Shown one piece after another: positions 54,021 through 63,980 of a DNA stretch of 64,000 nt (position 1 is the stretch's first letter; every line of letters starts with the position of its first letter). The translations under genes and the position numbers were made by a program. The notes under the pieces are model-generated. The model did no database searches. It worked only from the letters and a program-made list of their open reading frames with translations, and was not told the origin of the DNA. Source of the stretch: Odontocerum albicorne. Its lineage: Eukaryota; Arthropoda; Insecta; Trichoptera; Odontoceridae. The stretch spans positions 26,057,847 through 26,121,846 of the forward strand of contig OX463859.1 of NCBI GenBank assembly GCA_949825065.1, written 5' to 3'.

Positions 54021-54855
54021 ATATAAAGAAATGGAAAAATTAAAGGACGTTATTACGCATACCTGTTTTACACCATTTGCTATTTTATTTTTTTCAGTCA
54101 GCGCAGCATTCGTTAGTTGAACAATTACTGTATTATTGGAAACTCGATGAGAATTTTCTTTCCTATTGTATATTATTAAAAGTTTACAGACTGCTTTATG
54201 AATGACGGAGTTTATTAAGGGATTTAATCCAGTATTGTACAATGACAATTATAAGTTGCTATTGTCAGTAAAGAGAGCGAGTAAATTCAATCATTTTATA
54301 CAATCATTTTATAAAAAAAAAAGATTAATAATAAAAAGAAGACGCCAACTTTTTAGGCAGATATTTTTAATATCGTTTCGAGAAACGAACAATTTTGTTC
54401 GAAGTTTTTAATCAAGGATTTTTTTGCGAAAAAAATATGCCAATGAGAAATATTTTGTCTTTATGAAAGCAGAATTTCGTTGCTTTGGTATTTTATTAGA
54501 AAGAGGAAAAAAAAGGGAATTTTGAAGAAACGCAACAATAAGAACAAATTTAAAAGGGGAATTACTCTTTGAAGTAGAGTTCAGGCGAATGATGCAAAAG
54601 ACCTACTGGAGAAAATTTAACGCTCGTGGAAAAGGAAATCTTTTGTTAAATGTCAGAGTACTAATTGAAATGTTTTTAGTTTACTGAATCATTTTATAAA
54701 ATATCACAAGACAAATCTTGTCCCTAAAATGTGGTCGTATAATAATATTATTTTATGATAAAATTTAACGATCTTCGTTTAAAATAAGTAATTAACACAT
54801 CATACATTAATTTTGTAGGATTTTTTTAAACATACGAGTTCTCTATATATGTTTG
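54021..54855. other. No gene recognised
   Basis: A Lys/Arg-rich 69-codon plus frame at 54202 and a 123-codon minus frame at 53877-54248 overlap repeat E and show no motif. Confidence 0.4.
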
Positions 54856-54962
54856 TAATTTGTTTTTATCAAACATTGTTTATTCCACTTAATGTAACGG
54901 TATCATTATCATAATCATTGTCAACCACGGTCGATCCACTGCTGGATGAAGGTCTTGCCAAG

Positions 54963-55206
54963 TTGAGTAGACCATTGATTTAGGATTTGGAAGTTTATAA
55001 AACATTAATAATGTAGTTAGACCAAAATATTTTTCTTTTATCTAACAAACATGTAAAACTTATCACTTCTAACAACATACCATTGATTTACAATTTGAAG
55101 TTTATAAAACATTAATGATGTTGTTAGATCAAAACATCTTTTTCTATTTGACAAACATGTAACTAATCACTTTAACAATAGACCAATGATTTGCAGTTGG
55201 AAATTT
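54963..55206 (+). repeat. Displaced piece of the 107-bp satellite, about 2.3 copies
   Basis: TAGACCATTGATTTAGGATT, GGAAGTTTATAAAACATTAA, CTTATCACTTCTAACAACAT and further blocks match the 50880-51870 array, mostly its more diverged edge-type units. It is flanked on both sides by the same roughly 107-bp FB1/LINE segment. Confidence 0.9.
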
Positions 55207-55268
55207 ATAAATCATGAAACATTAGTTGTTTTTATCAAACATTGTTTATTCCACTTTATGTAACGGTA

Positions 55269-55690
55269 TCATCATCATCATTATTGTCAACCACGGTCGA
55301 TCCACTGCTGGATGAAGGTCTTGCCAAGTTGACTCCAAATAGTTCGGTTTTAAGCTCGTTGGTGCCATGCTTCCTGATTTCATCTATCCAGCGTACCTTT
55401 AATCTTCTTCTGAGCATCTTTATGCCTCATGGATACCATTGGATTATTTCGGATGCCCATCGAGAGTCTGACATTCTAGCTACGCGCCCAGCCCATTGCC
55501 ACTTCATATTCTTGCACACCTTTATAATGTCTTCTATCGTTATTTTTTTTTGCGAATTCAGGTGTTTCGTTTACGGTCTCTTTTAGTAAATCCCAACATG
55601 CACCTCTCCATGCCCTTTTGTGCGGTCTGGAGCTTTTGTGTGTTCTTTACTGCAAGCGTCCATGCCTCGCAGCCGTAACGGTATAACTAT
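55269..55690 (-). mobile_element. LINE C-terminal fragment inside FB1
   Basis: Minus-strand pieces in order: CEAWTLAVKNTQKLQTAQKG (cf. 'GSETWALTxxxxxxLxxAQRAMERAML'), MERCMLGFTKRDRKR, MKWQWAGRVARM-like (here SGNGLGA with shifts), RWMDEIRKHGTNELK-like, then the 3' untranslated GTCGATCCACTGCTGGATGA in reverse. Several frameshifts. It is RTE-like and a different family from RTE-A. Confidence 0.65.
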
Positions 55691-55810
55691 ATATAAGACT
55701 CTAGTGTTTCCCTGATGATGAGGTGAATACCTTGAAACCGGTAGGTCATACCGTTACATGAACTGGAATAAACAGTGTTTAATACAATAAGTTATTATGT
55801 TTTAAAACCT

Positions 55811-56217
55811 CCACAATGGTAATGCCTTAACTATAAATAATATATAAAATATAATCTATATACATAATATATGTTCCTTTGTCTTTTGTATTGTTTTGTA
55901 AAAACTAGTTTCTTTAGGATCCCAATACGGCTTATTAGGCAGGAAAGTGTTTTGTGTGCTTCATTTTGAAAAATGACACTTTATCTCATTTTTCAAAATG
56001 ACACAATATCTCATTTAAAAAAATGACACTCCCGATTCCGTATTTTAACGTCATGAGTGATGAACTAGATTTGCATTGATTTTCGGTCCTGTGTTTTCAC
56101 ATGATCGATGTTTCTTCCAAAAAAAAACATAATACTGTCATGTAGCAAATAATTTTGGATATAATTCGATTTTAAAATGATAGTCTTCTGATTTTTAACA
56201 TGAATAATGCTTTATAC
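55811..56217 (+). repeat. About 24-bp tandem repeat (55965-56029); otherwise no gene
   Basis: TTTTTCAAAATGACACTTTA-like units occur three times in 55965-56029. The rest of the interval is AT-rich with no features. Confidence 0.6.
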
Positions 56218-56562
56218 AGTGTCCTCCAATCCGAAGTAGGGTACGCGTACCCCAGGGGGTACGCAAGACAATACTTGGGGGTACGCCAAGTGATAAGAAA
56301 ATTGATTAAATATGTACAAATACTAACTTGTATTTTAAATAACACGATCATAAATATCAAATATACGAGGAATTCACAGCGGCGACACTATGGAATAGTC
56401 GTAGAAGAGGCAGACTGCAAATCTTTGTAAGTTAAGTGTAGATATTGCGCGTTTCGCATACTGTTTGTTATCAGTCGGGCGGTAGCGCAGGGGTTCGCAC
56501 TATAAGTTTCTTCTGTCTTAGGGGTACGTGATCAAAAAGGTTTGAAGACCACTGCTTTAGAT
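56218..56562. mobile_element. hAT-like MITE (about 345 bp)
   Basis: The left end CAGTGTCCTCCAATCCGAAG and the right end TTTGAAGACCACTG (reverse CAGTGGTCTTCAAACC) form an imperfect inverted pair. Both are followed inward by GGGTACG-rich sequence (GGGTACGCGTACCCC, GGGGTACGTGATC). GCTTTATA before and (G)CTTTAGA after the element look like a diverged target duplication. There is no coding capacity. Confidence 0.65.
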
Positions 56563-56865
56563 ACTAAAGATTTTGATGTAGCGTCATCAATGGACAGAGA
56601 AGTGTCAGATCTTGAAGAGTTTGGTATCTGAATCTGAAGATCAACTACAGTCCCTGTATTCAATTAAGTAAGAAATTTGCAGTTAAACAGTGTGTTTAAA
56701 TATATGTCGATACGTATTTCATTAAGGGACAAAAAAAAATCTGAAAAATTTGCAAGGTACTATATGTGCTTAGCGAAAAAATATAAGTAAGGCCCGGTAT
56801 ACTCGTATATGTAAAGAGCGTGATGTAGCTCTCCACAAATGAAAATGTTGGTAGAATAATCATGC
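56563..56865. other. No gene recognised
   Basis: Sequence between the hAT-like MITE and mariner; a few acidic codons (DLEEFG...SEDQLQS) near 56605-56660 are too short to call. Confidence 0.4.
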
Positions 56866-56870
56866 CTTAT

Positions 56871-57420
56871 TACGAGGGTCGTCCAGAAAGTAAGGTTACA
56901 ACATTTACGTAGGATCGAAAAATGCTTGTATTTAATTGAAATTCACAGGATACTTCACAAATATATTAAACTAATTTTCAACGTGATTGTCATCGAGATT
57001 GAGACATTTTTGTAGTCGGGGCATCAGCTTTTGTATGCCAATGTCATAGACCTCCGCTGCCAGCTTTTTCAGCCACTTCTTCACAGCTTCCTCGACCCCC
57101 TGGTCGTTGTAAAAACGTTTCCCACCCAAAAACTCCTTTAGTTTAGTGAAAAGGTGATATTTCGACTGCGCCAAGTCGGATGGGTGACAATATACCATTC
57201 AAACGATGTCAGCAGCTCCTGTGAAACTCGCGCGGTGTGGGGCCTGGCGTTGCCAAGCAGGAGGCTGACTCCCCCGGGTCAGCAATCCCCTTCTGCGGTT
57301 CTGAATTACTCTTCTGAGTTTTTTTAGGGTATTGCAGTAAGCCTCTGCATTAATAGTAGTCCCTCGTATATTATCAGTGTTTTGAATCAATATATAATAC
57401 AAAGTCTTATTTCAATATTC
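56871..57420 (-). mobile_element. mariner transposase C-terminal half with terminal sequence
   Basis: In the minus direction: INAEAYCNTLKKLRRVIQNR, RRGLLT, GVSLLLGNARPHTARVSQEL, SFEWYIVTHP, then after a one-base shift SDLAQSKYHLFTKLKEFLGG, KRFYNDQGVEEAVKKWL, GIQKLMPRLQKCLNLDDNHV and a stop at 56971. This is the D,D34D mariner pattern. The second catalytic Asp ('HDNARPH') reads Gly (LGNARPH), and the 'PPYSPDLAPSD' segment is damaged by a frameshift and small deletion. The end ACGAGGGTCGTCCAGAAAGT at about 56873 is a mariner terminal repeat. The N-terminal half and other terminus are missing. Confidence 0.85.
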
Positions 57421-58690
57421 ATAATATTAACTCAGATATAACAAGTTTAGTAAGTTCTTAACAAAAAGAAGATTTCCTCAAAAACACGCCGGGCACTGGA
57501 AATGGTTGTTTTGATTTCAATCGGATCTTAAGGTATTAAAAGTTATAAAAAAATATGTAAATGAATGAACCAAAGAGCACAATTTGTTGGTATGGTTTCC
57601 CAGATTTTCCTTGTTGTTTGCTTTTTTCTAGCAATTTTTATAGTCTAGTGTGCATCTAATACTTTCGGTAATTAAAGGACGCTCTTAATTAAAAAAAATT
57701 ATACAAAATAACTCGATGTTTAGAGCTTCTTATTAATTTGAACCTTGTGTACGATTTCCAACTAACTGGATTTTAATAAAAGCGTCATTATCTATTCATT
57801 CTTACGGTATCCTTTAACCCTACAATGCGCGATTTTTTTATTTAAAAAATAAAAATATGTTTATGTATTAAATATGTACTGGAACATGGAAAAAAAATTA
57901 TTTTATATATTTATATTTAAAAAAAAAGAGTATGGTTCATATATGAATCACTGCGCATTTGTTAGTTAATAAATATAATATATGATATAATATAATAATA
58001 TAAATGAAATTATATATTTTACTTCACTTATTGTACACATATGTACTAAAGAATAAAAGAAAAAAAAATAAGCTTTCCTTGATTACCAATAATAAAGTAA
58101 TTTGATTTCAAACTGGAACCAATCACAAAAGTCATCTACGCGCAACAAGCTCAACTTCAACTGCCAAATTGACCGGTAAAACAGTTTTCTATTAAACCTA
58201 TGTGGTTTTAAAGCATGGAGATTATTAAATCATATTAGTAACAGCGCGTGAGTCGTTGTTTATACCACTCAACATAAAAATATTTAGAAAAACTTTGGTT
58301 GATTCACATGTGCATCATTGCACACTGTAGGGTTAATGCATCCGAAATAGATTTATTGAATGCGTGGCCGCAAGCAAACATTGGCTTCAGCCTAATTTAT
58401 GGCGTTTTAATATTAAGAACCACCGGAGCAGGCTCAACGCTTGCGAATATTACCATGCACGTAAAGAGACAACAATACTCGCATATGTCTTACTCTATTG
58501 ATAATTGTTAACTTTTTAATAATACTAATAAAATGACAAGTTATGAAGCGCTGTTTAGGAGCAAAATCTCCTCAAGGCACTTTTATGTGTAACTGTCAAT
58601 ATATGTACAATTTATGTTGTTATCAATAACCCTATAGTTATTTGTCATTATTTATATACTAGTTGCAGCCCGTGAAATATTCACGGAAGT
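57421..58690. other. No gene recognised; strongly AT-rich core
   Basis: 57830-58080 is almost pure A/T with TATAATATAATAATATAA runs. Frames elsewhere are short and without motif. A possible small element starts at about 58662 with GTTGCAGCCCGTGAA. Confidence 0.5.
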
Positions 58691-58691
58691 A

Positions 58692-58743
58692 AAACAAATT
58701 CTACATTTATGAAAATATATATTCATAAATGTAAAATTTGTTT
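58692..58743. other. 52-nt hairpin (22-bp stem, 8-nt loop)
   Basis: AAACAAATTCTACATTTATGAA pairs with 58722-58743, one mismatch in 22, around an AATATATA loop. It is AT-rich and lies in a possible small inverted-repeat element. Confidence 0.8.
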
Positions 58744-59012
58744 ATATACATCATTTATACATCGTCCCCTTTTACACCGGTTCAAAAATTGTTAGCTAGG
58801 TATTTAAAATTCGTTCAGTATCACAGACCCACCGAGATTCAAATTACTTTCGGAGAGAATCCAAGTATTCCTCTCTCGTTCTCTTGTATTTAAAATTCAA
58901 TTCTTTCTTTGACGACAACCATCGTACGGGTTTTGGCCTATTTATATTATGATGTATCTGCCATAGACTGTGATCGAATCAAAGTGGAAACGATGAAAAA
59001 CAAGCTAAAATA
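58744..59012. other. No gene recognised
   Basis: Mixed-composition spacer; nothing identified. Confidence 0.4.
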
Positions 59013-59172
59013 ATTTTGTCATTTGTTTTATCAAACACTCTTTACTCCACTTTATGTAACGGTATAATCTAACCGGTTTCAAGGTTTTTACCTCTACATC
59101 AGGGGATCACAAACAAGGAGTCTTGTAACATAAAGTGGAATAAACAGCGTTTGATAAAAACAAATAACAATG
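59013..59172. mobile_element. FB1 foldback element, copy with shortened right arm
   Basis: The left arm is complete (ATTTGTTTTATCAAACACTC, CCACTTTATGTAACGGTATA, ACCGGTTTCAAGG, CATCAGGGGATCACAAAC). The right arm retains only TAACATAAAGTGGAATAAAC, AGCGTTTGATAAAAACAAAT; the segment complementary to the ACCGGTTTC block is deleted. Confidence 0.75.
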
Positions 59173-59700
59173 TCTTTATACCTCCACAATGTTAATGTCT
59201 CAACTATAAATAAAATAATTTTGTTTTGTTTAAGGTAAAGTTTCTATTTAACCTCGAAATATCCACTATCTATCGAAAAAAATCACATTTAGACAACAAA
59301 ATTGCGGAGTAATTGAAAAGCTAGCCAACAAATGGAAAGGAAACCCTAATGAACCTTGGGGAACTCCTTACTCTGTTCAACATTTTTTCCGTAAAGTTAA
59401 ATTGCCTCCAACAAATTGCGGCCGAACAAAAGTAAACCACATTGGGAGCATTTGTCTTCATCTGTATTTGACACATCAATACCAGATAGTTGGAGCCTAA
59501 CAATGAACAGGGTTAGAAGTTTAAGGGATGATAAAAAAAGTTTTAAATGCTGGCAAAAATATATATTGATAAAAAACAAAGGGTTTTTATACTACATAAA
59601 CTTTCGAATTCATAAAAAAAGTTTATATCAAAGGAATTTGGCTATGAATAAACTAAACTTATACCATTAAAACAACTATGGAAAAAAGTGACCAATTTAA
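59173..59700. other. No gene recognised
   Basis: Frames of 60-84 codons on both strands at 59321-59670 overlap each other; no motif recognised. Confidence 0.4.
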
Positions 59701-59905
59701 GATGACCTCCGTAGCTTAGTTAATAAGACGCATGTCTCCTGACCCGGGGTGTGGGTAAGTTTCCAATTGGAACATATAATAAGAAAAGAAAGGATTCCAG
59801 CCAAGTTTTCAATTCAAGGTCTCTTTAATATATTTCAGGTTGGTAGGAAGAGATTGCTACATAGAAGTAAGCCCGCCAGGTTGTATTGTATACAAGAGTG
59901 TAATA
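59701..59905 (+). mobile_element. SINE-B copy
   Basis: GATGACCTCCGTAGCTTAGT, AATAAGACGCATGTCTCCTG, a degraded B box, GGATTCCAGCCAAGTTTTCA, GGTTGGTAGGAAGAGATTGC, and CCGCCAGGTTGTATTGTATA. Confidence 0.7.
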
Positions 59906-59924
59906 CATCCAAGGCTGAATAACA

Positions 59925-61620
59925 CATTTTAAAAAATTGGGGTTAAATTCTTTTCGTACATTTTTTTAATATCTTCGGAGTTTTTTTTAACGAAAACAGG
60001 CACATAACATATACAATATAAACATGTACTTATTTAAGCCCAATGTATATTTTGAGTTGTTTGTAAAGCATTTTTCGTATTTTTGGTCAAATTCTAATAT
60101 AAAATAGCGCCAAAGGGTTGTCGATGATGGTTTTTGTTATTTTCAGTAATATCATGTGTCGAAGAACGCTGGTAATTCTCAAGTTATTATTGGGTCCAGG
60201 AACTTTTTTGAATAACTATGACATTGCCTGAATAACTATGAATAACACATTAAAAAAATGTGATTAAATTAATTTCGCTATATTTTTAGTATCTTCTGAG
60301 TCTTCATCAAAAAAAGGTACATTTAATTTACACCCACTGTATGTTTTGAGTTTGTAAAGTAATTTCGTATTTTTTGGTCCATTTCTATTGTAAAATAGCG
60401 CCAAAATGTTGTTAATGGTGGTTTTCGTTATATTCAGTAATATCGTGTATCGAAGAATGCTGGCAATTCTCTAGTTATATTGGGTGGAGGAACTTTTATG
60501 AATAATGATTACATTGTCTGAATATGAATAACACATTTCTAAAAAATGTGATTATATTAATTTCATACATTTTCAATTATTTATTATTTTTATTATTTTT
60601 TTAAATTATTATTTATTTATTATTACACATGACAAGAAATATACACAATTGGCGAAAAAACAACCGATAATTTAATTTGGACATACAATTTTAATGGATC
60701 TAGGTTTGTTGCCTTTCATTTGTCGTATCCACAGTAAACTAGGCTTTTGCCTGTATCTCACTGAGGATATTAAGCACGAAAAAATTAATCGATTCTTCTT
60801 TCCGATTTTTGATTACACAAAAACAAAACCGCTCATCAACCTGACAAACAGTGACACTCAATTACAACTGGAAACATCATGCGAAATTAAACTCCTCACA
60901 CATCATCACTCCAGAAATACCAAAAATATTCATCCCACAATATACCGCACATCATCATAAGAAAAAAAATAAAAACAAAAATATACAGAAACACAAATAC
61001 AAAAACAATCAAAATTAAAACAACAAGAATAATTCATCCTGAAAGCTCAAGTACTAAAAATCCTGTCGCAATAACAACCACGCTCCGATCGACTGTCTAA
61101 ATGGTTTTCCTACCTTTGCCTTTATTGAATTCGGCACGCCATTGTATGTCATGGGAGCCAATAACTTCTGAGTTTTTTTAACAAAAACAGATACCTATAT
61201 TTTAAACCCAGTGCATATTTTAAGTTTTTCGTTAAGTAATTTAATATTTTTTGGTCAAATTCTAATGTAAAATAACACCAAAGGGTTGTCGATGGTGGTT
61301 TTTGTTATTTTCAGTAATATCATGTCTCGAATAATGCTGGTTGTCCTTTAGTTATCATAGGGTCTAGGATTTTTTTAAATAATTATGACGTTATCTGAAT
61401 AACTATGAATCACTATTAATAACACATTTAAAAAAACTATGATAAAATTAATTTTGTATATTTTTGTAATATCTTTTGAGTCTTGAACAAAAACACGTAC
61501 CAATATTTTATACCCAGTGTATATTTTGAGTTGTTCGTAAAGTAATTTTGTATTTTTTGGTTTGTAAAATAGCTTTAAATGGTAGTCAACGACGGTTTTA
61601 TTACATGAATATGGAATACC
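59925..61620 (+). repeat. 291-297-bp tandem repeat, 4 units, one split by R580
   Basis: The marker AAAATAGCGCCAAA or its equivalent lies at 60101, 60392, 61269 and 61566. Spacings are 291, 877 (about 297 plus a 580-bp insertion) and 297. Units share TAACACATTTTAAAAAA, ATATCTTCTGAGTCTT, ACCCAGTGTATATTTTGAGT and GTCGATGGTGGTTTTTGTTA. Units are about 80-85% alike by eye. Confidence 0.88.
60575..61155 (-). mobile_element. R580 retroposon, full-length reference copy inserted into a satellite unit
   Basis: It interrupts the tandem repeat unit after 'catacatttt'; the unit resumes with TAACTTCTGAGTTTTTTTAA at about 61157, so the sister units serve as empty sites and give a length near 580 bp. One end is a TTATTTATTATTTTTATTAT tail, and the other is GAATTCGGCACGCCATTGTA...CATGGGAGCCAA. 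An 88-codon plus frame (60694-60960) reads across it and has no motif. Four truncated or diverged copies lie at 11700, 22880, 26766 and 36440. Confidence 0.8.
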
Positions 61621-61657
61621 AGCTACCATCAACTTCCAATAAACCACATTTAATTAT

Positions 61658-61843
61658 CTTGGTGCTGTAAGCGACGAGCATGGAGAGCGCTTTCATCAGG
61701 ATATATCAATGATGGAAAAAGGATACCAGGGAAAATTGAATCCAGCCATGCTAGTTGATTATTGCTGGACTACAATTAAAGACATTCCACGAGCGCAACA
61801 TAAAATAAAGCTTCCAAAAAAATGTAAAATTGGTGACAAGTAG
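61658..61843 (+). mobile_element. C-terminal fragment of a repetitive arthropod protein (LGAVSDEHGERFHQDI type)
   Basis: 62 codons including the stop are open: LGAVSDEHGERFHQDISMME, KGYQGKLNPAMLVDYCWTTI, KDIPRAQHKIKLPKKCK. I recall the block 'SDEHGERFHQDIxxMExRYQGKWNxxMLADYCW' as frequent in repetitive hypothetical proteins of insects and spiders, probably of transposon origin, but I cannot name the element class. The conserved Tyr-Gln-Gly-Lys-Trp has lost its Trp (KLN). It begins abruptly after the tandem repeat. Confidence 0.6.
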
Positions 61844-62100
61844 ATATATTTCCTTTGTACGAGTACTATGTAGAGCATAAGTTTTATTTTCAAACGCATG
61901 ATAAATTAAAAACTATACGTGATACAGACTTTTTAATGATACCAATAAAATCAGCATCCGAAACTGCATTAAAAATATGAATCGGACTCCAGGAAGCAAA
62001 AACGTTGTTTCCCAGTGTAACCAAACGGTCGCAGCCACTGCCTTCATAACCTTACTTTACTTTTACGTATTTATTTTGTAATATTTTTAACATATCAATA
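61844..62100. other. No gene recognised
   Basis: AT-rich spacer. Confidence 0.4.
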
Positions 62101-62104
62101 ATAC

Positions 62105-62195
62105 TGGGTACGAACCCAAGGAAGAGCACTCTTGAGGTGAGTTTGCTCTTTAAATGGCAAGATATGAATTGTTCTTATATTAATATTACTATAAC
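62105..62195 (+). repeat. Dispersed repeat F, copy 2
   Basis: GGTACGAACCCAAGGAAGAG, CACTCTTGAGGTGAGTTTGC, TCTTTAAATGGCAAGATAT and TTATATTAATATTACTA match 32380-32465 in order. Confidence 0.55.
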
Positions 62196-62244
62196 TATTA
62201 TTTACAGTTCAAGGATTACCACTGTAGAGGTTTAAACCCATTAT

Positions 62245-62300
62245 GATTTTTTTCGTCAAATACTGTTTATTCCACTTCATTATTATAAAGATTTCATATG
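62245..62300. mobile_element. FB1 foldback, terminal scrap
   Basis: TTTTTTTCGTCAAATACTGT and TTATTCCACTTCATTATTAT resemble the first 45 bp of the FB1 left arm. Confidence 0.4.
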
Positions 62301-62590
62301 GATTTGACATAATGAGAGAATGAATGAAAAAATAATGATATATCGAGTTTACAAGTCAGAAGTGTAAGGTGTACATGGAAGAAATAGACCAGGGAAATAC
62401 GCATAAAGCTGGATCAAAGGGAGCAGAAGTTAAAAAATGGTAAAGTGAGAAGACCGAGTAATACGAGTAAAAAGGTCTTTCAAATTGAGTGGTTTTTTTA
62501 ATAATTTTTTTTTAATTCTTGAATAAAACACACAATTTGCTTTGATTTCAAAAAACTTTTTACAGGTCATTAAAGTATAATGTATGACAT

Positions 62591-62860
62591 TTAAATATAA
62601 AAAACAATATCCGCCAAATGTCGACCTTTTGCAGCTCCACAGATGTCCACACTTTTGTAAAAAAATTTGATGACATTTTAGCATAATTGCAGTTCTAGCT
62701 CACCAATAACGCGAATAATTTCGTCCTTCAGGTCAGGAATTGATCGGGGGTTCATTCTTATAGATCTGGTTTTTACGTTCTAGAGAAAATAATCCAACAG
62801 TGTCAAATCACATGATCTTGGTGGGCAATTAATATTACCGTTTCCGGAGATTACAATACA
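62591..62860 (-). mobile_element. mariner-like (SETMAR-type) transposase C-terminal relic
   Basis: One continuous minus frame with two in-frame stops reads NINCPPRSCDLTLLDYFL, stop, NVKTRSIRMNPRSIPDLKD, EIIRVIGELELQLC, stop, NVIKFFYKSVDICGAAKGRH and LADIVFYI. The family pattern is 'NWPPRSCDLTPLDYFLWGYVK...RVIGEIxPQxxExVIxNFxxRIxxCxxxRGGHLxDIVFH'. The first stop replaces the Trp of LWG. The DLTP(L)D Asp, the third acidic residue, is kept. Upstream catalytic blocks are missing. Confidence 0.75.
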
Positions 62861-63560
62861 TAAAATAATTCATCAATTTGAACGCGTTGTTGTATTGTAT
62901 ATAACTCCATTTTTATAAATGTTATACATTACACTTCTCAAATGTTACAAGACCCAGGCAAGTTCACGACGCCATCTGTTTTATCCAAGTATTTAAAAAA
63001 ACGCTCAATTTGACAGACGCATTAGAAGATTGCGCATGCTGAAATGCATGAATGTTCAGGAGGTGAAAGTTGCTCCATAAACACGTAGAAATTGTCCTTT
63101 TATTATTATTATTAGTCTCCGACCATTGGTCTTGTTGTATCAATAATTATAAGGAAAATACCAGGCCATGCATTAAAGCTAATGTAATAATTAAGGTGAT
63201 ACTTCTATCGTTAGAAGCCTTAGGGGTTGTAGTTAGCTTTCTTGTCCTGGAATCCTTGTAAGCTCGAGTATAGTTATAATATGAACTTACGATAACATTG
63301 TTAGTTTTTATTGGCAGTGTTAAGCTAAGTAATACCCTCGTAAAAATGGTAGTTTAACACGCCTTCTTAGCGTTCCTGAGCGTTGAAATGGTCGCACCGT
63401 AGAAGGAAACACTTCTGTCAGTGATTTCCAAACTATTTTTCACGAATTATATAATTTTTATTTCGTAATCACTGATTGAAAAACAATTATGGAATAAACT
63501 TCAAATGAAAAATAAGAGTGCACTTAATTTTGAAAGAAGGTAAAGTGACAAAAAATTATA
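62861..63560. other. No gene recognised
   Basis: Probably flank of the mariner-like relic, then AT-rich DNA. A 63-codon plus frame at 63070 has a hydrophobic run (VLLLLLLVSDHWS) caused by a TTATTATTATTA microsatellite. Confidence 0.45.
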
Positions 63561-63564
63561 ATAG

Positions 63565-63980
63565 AATGTTGTGTGTAGGGAATACCGACGTGATCCCTAA
63601 ATATTGTCAACGTGCACGGTCAACGACCGATGAATCAACCTTTGAATATGTACAAAGATCACATACCAGAAGGTCAATACTGTTTACACGCAAATAATAT
63701 TTACATCGCATTCCACGGTAGAAAGAGAGCGCATCGCGTGTCTCACCGTTTCGGCAATAAATACTCTACCCACTATATCATTGGCAACGTCTGCGACCAT
63801 CTCGGAACGCACAGGAGTGAGATCAAGATATACCGCGGACGCATTCACGCGCCCCGTTCTGAAATTGTATATATACCTACTTATCGACAAATAAAGAGCA
63901 CTTATTATTATTCACTTGACCATTCATCGCTGTTTACTATTTATCGATTATTCACTCTCACTTTTTCGCATTCCTGAATC
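63565..63980 (+). other. GC-richer segment with promoter-like and poly(A)-like signals; possible LTR
   Basis: The stretch is markedly less AT-rich than its surroundings. It contains a TATATATACC-type box at about 63865 and AATAAAGAGCA at about 63891, then direct TTATCGA repeats. This could be a solo LTR of a retrovirus-like element, but no matching TG...CA ends, target duplication or second copy is visible. The 121-codon plus and 68-codon minus frames across it have no motif. Confidence 0.25.

Larger units (their letters stand above)
54856..55810. mobile_element. Composite FB1 foldback carrying a LINE fragment and a satellite insertion
   Basis: The left FB1 arm (TTTGTTTTTATCAAACATTG, TTATTCCACTT...GTAACGGTAT) plus CAACCACGGTCGATCCACTG occurs twice, at 54861-54967 and 55207-55333. 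A piece of the 107-bp satellite lies between the two. The LINE fragment (55269-55690) follows. The right arm (CCTGATGATGAGGTGAATAC, CTTGAAACCGGTAGG, TGGAATAAACAGTGTTTAAT) ends at about 55790. Confidence 0.7.

Noticed and set aside
63612..63977. 121-codon plus frame as a host gene or LTR-element protein
   Set aside because: No motif, and the DNA looks more like regulatory or LTR-type sequence. Kept only as a low-confidence possible LTR.
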